From: DASSBQ01 sp035250505
GTDB lineage: Bacteria; Nitrospirota; Nitrospiria; Nitrospirales; Nitrospiraceae
Direction of reading: 5' to 3'
Length of the DNA: 11,466 bases
Assembly: GCA_035250505.1 (NCBI GenBank)
Contig: DATFFC010000006.1
Span: 1-11,466 of the forward strand
Shown here: positions 1-5,665 of the stretch, one piece after another
Layout: each line of letters starts with the position of its first letter
How positions within the stretch are numbered: position 1 is the stretch's first letter
Notes under the pieces: generated by a model
Seen by the model: the letters and a program-made list of their open reading frames with translations, nothing else
The model's database searches: none
Told to the model about the DNA's origin: nothing
Program-made: the position numbers and the translations under genes

Positions 1-1
1 T

Positions 2-145
2 TGGAAGAAGCAGGTCACGCTTGAGTTGACGAAAGAGGAAGTCGAAACGATCGATCGCTGCCTGTACGATATCCCGAACCTCGACAACGTTCCGCTGCCT
101 CAAATACGGCACAAATTCTGGCCGCAGGGAGCCCCGGCCCATTAG
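2..145 (+). CDS. C-terminal fragment of an unrecognised protein (5' end outside window)
   Basis: An open frame enters from the left edge and gives 47 residues before a TAG stop at 143-145. The translation reads like real protein: a charged, helix-prone stretch (VTLELTKEEVETIDRC) and then DIPNLDNVPLPQIRHKFW near the C-terminus. I do not recognise a family and assign no function. It is the only plausible plus-strand gene in the window. It converges on the PCP_red-repeat gene with 6 bases between the two stop codons, so it marks the downstream boundary of the minus-strand operon. The main doubt is that so little of it is visible; the composition and the fact that nothing else occupies these bases argue for it being real. 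Confidence 0.55.
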   Translation, partial: WKKQVTLELTKEEVETIDRCLYDIPNLDNVPLPQIRHKFWPQGAPAH

Positions 146-151
146 CCGCGC

Positions 152-1147
152 CTATAGGGACCCCTCGCCCTTCAAATACTTGCGAAACCGCGACATCAGC
201 TCGGCACCCAACGTGCCCCCCTCCGGCTTCTTGGTCTCCGGGGCTTTGAAATGCTCACGGATTTCCTGGAGGCGCAATTCCGCCTGTTCATTGCCTTGCA
301 GCCGCTTGGTTTTCTGAAGGGCCGTTTCAAAGGCATCGAAGGTCAGCTCATTGTAGCCGAAGGAGCGAATCCGCTTCACGGCTTTCATCATGGCCTGATT
401 GCGAAAGGTCGTGAGATGCTCCGAATCGATCTCCTTGAGGCCTAATTTTCTCGCCCGTCGTTCGGCCGCCTTCCGTATCCCGCTGCGTACGAAATCAGGC
501 GAGGTCTGCAGTCGCTTCCAGGCTTCGTCGGTCCAAGCCACTCGCTCCTGTGGGGCGTCCCAGATTTGCCGCAGGCTGTGCTCGTCGATGGAAGTGAGTC
601 CCCGCTCTCGAGCCAACTCCTCCGTATCCAGCTTCAGCATGTCCTTCACGAAGTCCATCGCGATCGGTGGCGACTCTTTAATCTTGTCCTGCAGCATGGC
701 GACGGCGCTGTCGGTCCATTCCATCGGCGCCGCGGTGGTCTCCCGCACATCCCCCAAGGCTTCGACCTTCTCGAAGAGTTCGACATTGACTTCCAGATGT
801 CCGCGTTCGCGCGCCATCTCTTCCGCAATCTGTTTGATCATCCCGCGCATGAACTCGGGCACCGCCGCCAATCGTTCCCGAGCGGCGGCGGTCCAAGGCA
901 ACTTGCCCTGCGCCATCTCCTCAGCAGCGGCTCCCATCCCGGATTCCCCGCCCATCCGGCCCATCATTTGATTCTTGAAGTCGTCGAGAATCTGCTCCGT
1001 GATTTCTGCGTATCCCAGCTCCCGCGCCTTTTTTTCGGCAAGCCGGCGGACCATGCCGCGCAGAAACACCGGCGCGCGCTCCATCCGTTTGAGCGCGCCG
1101 TCGCTCCAACGAACTTCGGACGTTGATATGTCGTTCGACTGTGCCAC
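152..1147 (-). CDS. PCP_red-domain repeat protein (protochlorophyllide reductase subunit B C-terminal-like)
   Basis: This 331-residue soluble protein consists of tandem copies of the small helical domain found at the C-terminus of ChlB/BchB (PCP_red, PF08369 by recall). The copies begin at W14, W85, W144 and W205. Each follows the pattern W-[ST]-x2-A, a central proline (P26, P97, P160/161, P217), a basic/acidic helix such as FLRGMVRRLAEKKARELG, and then a hydrophobic 'GYAEIT'-like end. Copy 3 is the most diverged and carries a short insertion. A fifth half-copy without the W and P lies at about 250-278. Residues 61-80 form a Met/Gly-rich linker, and the tail from about 280 is charged. There is no cysteine, no signal peptide and no membrane segment. 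The nitrogenase-like catalytic part of ChlB is absent, so it cannot be a protochlorophyllide reductase by itself; its role is unknown. The start is GTG, chosen for CAGGAG six bases upstream. It begins 12 bases after the ihfB-like stop and is almost certainly cotranscribed with it. Confidence 0.85.
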   Translation of the reverse strand: MAQSNDISTSEVRWSDGALKRMERAPVFLRGMVRRLAEKKARELGYAEITEQILDDFKNQMMGRMGGESGMGAAAEEMAQGKLPWTAAARERLAAVPEFMRGMIKQIAEEMARERGHLEVNVELFEKVEALGDVRETTAAPMEWTDSAVAMLQDKIKESPPIAMDFVKDMLKLDTEELARERGLTSIDEHSLRQIWDAPQERVAWTDEAWKRLQTSPDFVRSGIRKAAERRARKLGLKEIDSEHLTTFRNQAMMKAVKRIRSFGYNELTFDAFETALQKTKRLQGNEQAELRLQEIREHFKAPETKKPEGGTLGAELMSRFRKYLKGEGSL

Positions 1148-1159
1148 GTGTGACTCCTG

Positions 1160-1438
1160 TTACTGATTCAAGAGTTCCTTCAGTTCCTTGCCGGCCTTGA
1201 AGAAGGGAACGCGCTTGGCCGGAACGGCGACTGTGGCCCCGGTCTTGGGATTGCGCCCTTCCTTCATGCGGCGGGCTCTCAAGCGAAAACTGCCGAAGCC
1301 GCGAATCTCCGTCTTGTCTCCATTTCTCAACGAGTCACGGACACAATCGAAGATAGTGTTCACGACGATTTCGGCCTGTCGCTTGGTCAACGTCGTCACC
1401 TGCTCGGAGACCCGTTCGATAATCTGCGCCTTCGTCAT
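1160..1438 (-). CDS. ihfB: HU/IHF-family DNA-bending protein, IHF beta-like
   Basis: A 92-residue nucleoid protein of the HU/IHF family, which binds as a dimer in the minor groove and bends DNA. Starting from MTKAQIIERVSEQ it shows the usual N-terminal helical dimerisation part. Next come EIRGFGSF (about 44-51), the arm motif GRNPKTG (about 61-67) with the proline that intercalates into DNA, and a C-terminal VPFFKAGKELKE helix. EIRGFGSF and its position just after rpsA/sppA favour IHF beta over HU, but the family split is not secure from sequence alone and a homodimer is possible. The frame stays open 10 codons further upstream. I chose the ATG at 1438 because AGAGGG lies four bases before it and the family normally begins MTKxxLI. 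In E. coli, ihfB likewise follows rpsA. sppA ends 80 bases upstream. Confidence 0.88.
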   Translation of the reverse strand: MTKAQIIERVSEQVTTLTKRQAEIVVNTIFDCVRDSLRNGDKTEIRGFGSFRLRARRMKEGRNPKTGATVAVPAKRVPFFKAGKELKELLNQ

Positions 1439-1442
1439 AGTT

Positions 1443-1448
1443 CCCTCT
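1443..1448 (-). promoter_or_regulatory. Ribosome binding site that decides the ihfB start
   Basis: AGAGGG on the minus strand lies four bases before the ATG at 1438. It favours the 92-residue protein beginning MTKAQ over the frame starting ten codons earlier. Confidence 0.6.
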
Positions 1449-1518
1449 CTTGACGGTTTGCTCTCCACTCTCTCACGGCAGTCAGCGAGATACGCTTCAC
1501 GAACGACGCTTCGCGAGT

Positions 1519-2418
1519 CTAAAACGCCATCAGGTATTTCAAGCTCACCCCGCTCTGGAGGTCCAGCTTCGGGAAGAAGAACGGCAGCCGGGACTCCAGC
1601 AGTTCCCGTATCGAGAAACGCCGACGGGGTTCCAAGACCTTCGGTTCCCCTTCGATACCGACGATATCCGCGGCCAAGTGAATCGCATCATCGAGGTCGC
1701 CCAACTCATCCACCAGCCTGGCCTCTTTCGCCTGTCGGCCGGTAAAAATGCGCCCGTCCGCGAGCGGCTGAACCTCGGACATTTCCAATGAACGCCCCTC
1801 GGCCACGGCCTGAATGAATTGCTGATGAACGTCGTCCATGACCGATTGCATGAGCTTGCGTTCTTCTTCGGTCATCCGCCGAAGCGGCGATCCGGCATCC
1901 TTGAATCGTCCGCTCTTGATGACGATGCCCTCCACGCCCACCTTTTTCAGCAGCCCCTCGACATTGGCCATCTCCATGATGACGCCGATGCTGCCCGTCA
2001 GCGTGCCGGGGTTGGCGATAATGCGGTCGGTGGCCGCCGCAATGTAGTAGCCGCCCGAGGCCGCGACGGTTCCCATCGATGCGATGATCGCCTTATTGCT
2101 CTTGTTCCTCACCCGTTTCACTGCGTCATGGATCTCCTGAGAGGGTACGACGCCGCCGCCCGGACTGTCGATACGCAGCACAATGGCTTTGACGAGAGGA
2201 TTCTCGCTGAACCGTTTGAGGTCTCCAATCGTCGTTTGCGCGTCCAGAATGACTCCCTCGACCCGGATCAAAGCAATGCGATTCTCCCCGGAGAGATCCA
2301 AATCCGGAAATAGTGCGTTGAGGACGATGAGCCCGCCGATCACAATCACGGCGATCCAGATGATGCGGCGAAAGAGGCTCCGTTTACGTCCGGCCGGCTT
2401 TTGAGTCCCGTCGTCCAT
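1519..2418 (-). CDS. sppA: Signal peptide peptidase SppA (single-domain form)
   Basis: A 299-residue inner-membrane serine protease of the S49 family, which degrades cleaved signal peptides. A basic N-terminus (RKRSLFRR) precedes one hydrophobic segment at about residues 19-37, which should anchor the protein with the catalytic domain outside the cytoplasm. The fold is marked by LRIDSPGGG (81-89). The nucleophile is Ser121 in TVAASGGYYIA, and the general base is probably Lys173 in SGRFKDAGSP. This Ser-Lys spacing of 52 residues matches what I recall for the Bacillus enzyme. The length fits the short one-domain SppA type, not the roughly 600-residue E. coli form. The ATG at 2418 is supported by GGAGGAG five bases upstream. 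It lies 66 bases after rpsA, with a hairpin between them. Cotranscription with rpsA and ihfB is likely. Confidence 0.93.
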   Translation of the reverse strand: MDDGTQKPAGRKRSLFRRIIWIAVIVIGGLIVLNALFPDLDLSGENRIALIRVEGVILDAQTTIGDLKRFSENPLVKAIVLRIDSPGGGVVPSQEIHDAVKRVRNKSNKAIIASMGTVAASGGYYIAAATDRIIANPGTLTGSIGVIMEMANVEGLLKKVGVEGIVIKSGRFKDAGSPLRRMTEEERKLMQSVMDDVHQQFIQAVAEGRSLEMSEVQPLADGRIFTGRQAKEARLVDELGDLDDAIHLAADIVGIEGEPKVLEPRRRFSIRELLESRLPFFFPKLDLQSGVSLKYLMAF

Positions 2419-2456
2419 ACATGCTCCTCCGCACGTCTGCTGGTGGGGTCACCATC

Positions 2457-2482
2457 CCGCCGTAGACACTGCCTACCGGCGG
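2457..2482 (-). promoter_or_regulatory. Hairpin between rpsA and sppA
   Basis: Just after the rpsA stop the minus-strand transcript can fold CCGCCGGUAG against CUACGGCGG. This gives a 9-bp stem with one bulged G and a 7-base loop (GCAGUGU). No U-run follows it, so it is not a standard Rho-independent terminator. It could be an mRNA 3'-end stabiliser or processing site that sets rpsA above sppA expression. The stem is seen directly; the role is inference. Confidence 0.4.
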
Positions 2483-2484
2483 TC

Positions 2485-4197
2485 TTATGCGCCCTCCCCC
2501 TCGCCGCGTTTCCGGCTCTGTTTGGCTGCTCGGCCCAGCGTCTGGTCCACGGCACCCTGCGAGGCATGAAATTCATCCACCTGCCGTCGCTCGGTATCCA
2601 TCTGATGGTCCCGCAGGCTGAGGGCGATCTTGCGCTCGTCGCGATCGACCTTGATGATCTTGGCGGTCACTTCATCCTGCAGCTTGAACTTGTCCTCCAT
2701 CCGGGCCTGAGGTTCGAGCCCGACTTCGCTGACGTGAATCAATCCCTCGACGTCTCCACCCAACTCGACGAAGACACCAAAGTCGGCGATCTTCGTAATT
2801 TTACCCGCAACCGTGTCGCCGACACGATAGCGGCTGGGGATCTGATCCTCCCAGGGATCTCGGCTCAACTGCTTATAGCCCAAAGATAGCCGCTCCTTGT
2901 CCTTGTCGATACGGATGACAACGGCTTCGACCTTTTGGCCCTTCTTGAAGAGCTCGGACGGGTGTTTGACATGTTTCGTCCACGACATGTCGGAAATGTG
3001 GATGAGGCCGTCAATGCCCTCCTCAAGTCCGACAAACGCCCCGAAGTCCGTGAGGCTCTTGACCTTGCCCTCGATCCTGGTGCCGGGCGGATACTTCCCT
3101 TCGATCATGTCCCACGGATTGGGCGCTGTCTGCTTCATGCCCAGCGAAATTTTCCGGTTGGCCGGATCCACATTCAATACCGCCGCTTCCACCTGATCTC
3201 CGACCGACACGACCCGCGACGGATGGCGGACCTCATGGGTCCAGGACATTTCCGACACATGGACCAAGCCCTCGACCCCCGGTTCCAATTCGATGAAGGC
3301 TCCATAGTCGGTGAGGCTCACGACGCGCCCGCGTACCCTGGTGCCGATCGGATACTTGGCGGCGACTCCGGTCCAGGGATCGGCGCTTTTCTGCTTCAGG
3401 CCGAGTGAAATGCGGCCGGTCTCGCGATCGTACTTCAAGACCGTCACTTCCACCTTGTCACCCACCTGGAACAGCTCGGACGGATGGCCGACGCGTCCCC
3501 AGGACATGTCGGTGATGTGGAGCAGGCCGTCGATCCCGCCCAAGTCAATGAACGCCCCGTAGTCCGTAATGTTCTTGACCATACCCTGAATCAATTGTCC
3601 CTCTTTCAATGAGGCCAACGTGGTCTGGCGCCGCCTGTCACGCGATTCTTCGAGCAACACCCGGCGGGACACGACGACGTTCCCGCGCCGATGATTGATC
3701 TTGATGATCTTGAGCGGAAAGGTCTTGCCGACCAAGCCGTCAAGATCCCGAACCGGATGCAGGTCGATCTGGGAGCCGGGAAGAAATGCCTTGACGCCGA
3801 TATCGACCATCATGCCGCCTTTGATGCGGGAAATGATCTTCCCTTCGATGCTTTTTTCCTCTTTGTGCAGTTTTTCCAATTCCTCCCAAATCTTCATCTT
3901 GTCGGCTTTTTCTTTGGAAAGAACCAGATTGCCGTCCGCGTCCTCGCACTCCTCGAGGTAGACTTGAAGCCGGTCACCGACCTTCAAGTGCTGCAATTCC
4001 TCCGATGAGAATTGGTCGGCCGAGATCATTCCCTCCGACTTGTACCCGATATCGACCACGACCTTGTCCTTGCCGATGGCCACCACTGATCCTTCCGTGA
4101 TGGTGCCTTCCTCAAAATTTCGGAAGGTTTCCTCGTACATCGCCGCAAGGGCGTCGCGATCCAGTTTGGGGTCCGTTTGTCTCGTCACCGTGCTCAT
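2485..4197 (-). CDS. rpsA: 30S ribosomal protein S1, six S1 domains
   Basis: A 570-residue mRNA-binding protein of the small ribosomal subunit, which helps load structured or SD-poor messages. Six OB-fold S1 domains are visible at about residues 32-97, 115-178, 199-268, 283-355, 370-442 and 457-529. Domains 3-6 are the most alike and carry the RNA-binding signature, for example ITDYGAFIDLGGIDGLLHIT in domain 3 and the related LTDFGAFVGLEEGIDGLIHI in domain 5. The two diverged N-terminal domains are those that dock to the ribosome in E. coli S1. The full six-domain layout and length (E. coli 557) argue for true S1 and not a short YpfD-type protein. The roughly 40-residue tail after domain 6 is basic and low in structure. 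The ATG at 4197 is preceded by GGAGG and AGGA at 14 and 7-8 bases. plsC lies 57 bases upstream, and a hairpin sits in the leader. Confidence 0.97.
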   Translation of the reverse strand: MSTVTRQTDPKLDRDALAAMYEETFRNFEEGTITEGSVVAIGKDKVVVDIGYKSEGMISADQFSSEELQHLKVGDRLQVYLEECEDADGNLVLSKEKADKMKIWEELEKLHKEEKSIEGKIISRIKGGMMVDIGVKAFLPGSQIDLHPVRDLDGLVGKTFPLKIIKINHRRGNVVVSRRVLLEESRDRRRQTTLASLKEGQLIQGMVKNITDYGAFIDLGGIDGLLHITDMSWGRVGHPSELFQVGDKVEVTVLKYDRETGRISLGLKQKSADPWTGVAAKYPIGTRVRGRVVSLTDYGAFIELEPGVEGLVHVSEMSWTHEVRHPSRVVSVGDQVEAAVLNVDPANRKISLGMKQTAPNPWDMIEGKYPPGTRIEGKVKSLTDFGAFVGLEEGIDGLIHISDMSWTKHVKHPSELFKKGQKVEAVVIRIDKDKERLSLGYKQLSRDPWEDQIPSRYRVGDTVAGKITKIADFGVFVELGGDVEGLIHVSEVGLEPQARMEDKFKLQDEVTAKIIKVDRDERKIALSLRDHQMDTERRQVDEFHASQGAVDQTLGRAAKQSRKRGEGEGA

Positions 4198-4214
4198 GAG
4201 AAAGTCCTAGTCCT

Positions 4215-4228
4215 CCGGCTCATGCCGG
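4215..4228 (-). promoter_or_regulatory. Hairpin in the rpsA leader next to the ribosome binding region
   Basis: The minus-strand transcript contains CCGGC-AUGA-GCCGG, a perfect 5-bp GC-rich stem with a 4-base loop. It sits in the 57-base gap between plsC and rpsA, and its 3' arm runs directly into GGAGG upstream of the rpsA ATG. E. coli S1 represses its own mRNA through leader hairpins, so a similar role is possible here but not shown. The hairpin is followed by no U-tract and so is not a terminator. Confidence 0.35.
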
Positions 4229-4254
4229 GTGCTGAAGGTGGAAACACACGAGGC

Positions 4255-4950
4255 TTACTCAGCGTTGCAAGACTCGGGAGCCAACGTCGAGCTCAAATGC
4301 GGCTGTTCGCCGGATCGTTCTCCGTGGTCCTTCGGAGGAGCCACGTGACCCAGCGCCGCGATCTTCGCCATGACGGTTCGACTCACATGTTGATACAATC
4401 GTTTTCCTTCCAGATGCTTGAGATCGTCCGAGAAATCCAGCGGCTCTCCGTACGTGACCGTGACGCGGCGGAATCGCGGCCAGAACGCGCCGACGGGCAG
4501 CACCTCATGCGTGCCCTTGATATAGGCCGGGATCACCCGACAGCCGGTCTGGTTCACGATCATGCCGATCCCCGGCTTCCCCGGACGCAGTTTCCCGGTC
4601 GCCGATCTGGTTCCTTCGGGAAAAATGACCACTGCTCTGCCGTTCTTGATATGTTCTCCGGCTTTCGCAAACGCGATCCGATCCAACCGCCCGACCCGCA
4701 GCGGAATCCATCCGAGCACCTGCAACACCTGGTTCAACAGCGGAATCGGAAACAGGTCATGCCGGCCCAGAAACCACAGCCGCCGAAAAATCCCGCAACC
4801 CAAGAGCGGAATATCCAGAAAACTGACATGGTTCGACGCGATCAGCAGGCCGCCCTCGCGGGGGACGCTCCCGACCGTCCTGTACCCGAAGCAGATCCAG
4901 CCGATCACCCGCGACAGGACCCACAGCAATCCGTAGACCGCGCCGGTCAC
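4255..4950 (-). CDS. plsC: 1-acyl-sn-glycerol-3-phosphate acyltransferase
   Basis: A 231-residue membrane-associated acyltransferase that converts lysophosphatidic acid to phosphatidic acid in phospholipid synthesis. The catalytic HX4D motif is at H41-D46 (SNHVSFLD), the substrate-binding FPEGTRS is at 110-116, and a VIPAYIKG block at about 139-146 corresponds to the last conserved PlsC motif. The N-terminal 25 residues are hydrophobic and probably sit in the membrane. The C-terminal 25-30 residues are hydrophilic and not conserved in appearance. The start is GTG at 4950 and overlaps the cmk stop as GTGA, so translation is probably coupled to cmk; I see no strong SD of its own. Insertion of plsC between cmk and an S1 gene also occurs in clostridia, from memory. 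Acyl-chain specificity cannot be read from the sequence. Confidence 0.92.
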   Translation of the reverse strand: MTGAVYGLLWVLSRVIGWICFGYRTVGSVPREGGLLIASNHVSFLDIPLLGCGIFRRLWFLGRHDLFPIPLLNQVLQVLGWIPLRVGRLDRIAFAKAGEHIKNGRAVVIFPEGTRSATGKLRPGKPGIGMIVNQTGCRVIPAYIKGTHEVLPVGAFWPRFRRVTVTYGEPLDFSDDLKHLEGKRLYQHVSRTVMAKIAALGHVAPPKDHGERSGEQPHLSSTLAPESCNAE

Positions 4951-5657
4951 AGCTTGGCCGTGATCGCGGCCAACATGTGCCGGACCACTTCCTCCGCCGG
5001 GATCGCCGACGTATCGATTCGCTCGGCGTCGGCGGCCGCCGCTAAGGGAGCCACCTCCCTGGTCCGGTCGCGATCATCCCGGCCGGAGAGATCCCGCTTC
5101 GTCTCCTCCAGCGGCACCGCATGCCCGGCGGCGACCAACTCGCGATGGCGCCTGCCGGCCCGCACGTCTGCATCTGCCTCGAGAAAAAACTTCACGTCTG
5201 CGGTCGGAAAGACCTTCGTGCCGATGTCTCGCCCTTCGGCCACCACACTGCCGCCGGCGCCGATCCGTCGTTGCACCGGCAAGAGCCATTCTCGGACTGC
5301 CGGAATCGCCGAGACCACGGAGGCCAGATTACTCACAGCCGGCTTGCGCAACTCGTGTGAGATGTCACGGCCGTCCACGTACACGCCGATTCGTTCTCCG
5401 GCATGTTCCATATGAATCTCGGTATGCTGCAGCATATCGGCCACGGCACGATGATCGTGTGGCGGAACCCCGACCTCATTCACCTTCCAGGCGACGGCAC
5501 GGTAGAGAGCGCCGGTATCGAGGTATAAGTAGCCCAGGCGCGACGCCAGCAACTTCGCCACGGTGCTCTTGCCCGCACCAGCCGGCCCATCAATCGCGAT
5601 GATGAGGCCGCGCCGGCCGTTCGGCTCCCTCTTGATCCTGCTCATCGAGATCGACAT
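4947..5657 (-). CDS. cmk: Cytidylate (CMP/dCMP) kinase
   Basis: A cytoplasmic nucleoside monophosphate kinase that phosphorylates CMP and dCMP with ATP. Numbered from the ATG at 5657, the P-loop GPAGAGKST is at 24-32 and is followed by the YLDTGALYRA block. Later come a VDGRDIS block near 94-100, the GRDIGTKVFP motif at about 142-151 and a basic RAGRRHREL lid region near 166-174. The length of 236 residues is a little above the usual 220-230 because of a basic N-terminal extension before LIIAIDGPAG. The start is uncertain. A TTG at 5669 overlaps the aroA stop as TTGA. ATGs at 5657 and 5645 are alternatives, and none has a well-spaced SD (AGGA lies only two bases before 5657). It sits between aroA and plsC, and cotranscription is very likely. 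Confidence 0.93.
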   Translation of the reverse strand: MSISMSRIKREPNGRRGLIIAIDGPAGAGKSTVAKLLASRLGYLYLDTGALYRAVAWKVNEVGVPPHDHRAVADMLQHTEIHMEHAGERIGVYVDGRDISHELRKPAVSNLASVVSAIPAVREWLLPVQRRIGAGGSVVAEGRDIGTKVFPTADVKFFLEADADVRAGRRHRELVAAGHAVPLEETKRDLSGRDDRDRTREVAPLAAAADAERIDTSAIPAEEVVRHMLAAITAKL

Positions 5658-5665
5658 GATCCTGT

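Noticed and set aside
1496..1516. Two copies of GAAGCGT on the minus strand between sppA and ihfB
   Set aside because: Only two short copies, with no link to a known operator and no extended symmetry.
1516..1542. Possible promoter for ihfB overlapping the end of sppA (TTGAAA and TAGACT on the minus strand)
   Set aside because: The spacer is only 15 bases and the -10 box is weak; one such match is expected by chance.
4177..5415. Long plus-strand frame of 412 codons opposite plsC and cmk
   Set aside because: It is antisense to two clear enzymes with intact motifs and its translation looks like low-complexity shadow sequence of GC-rich codons.
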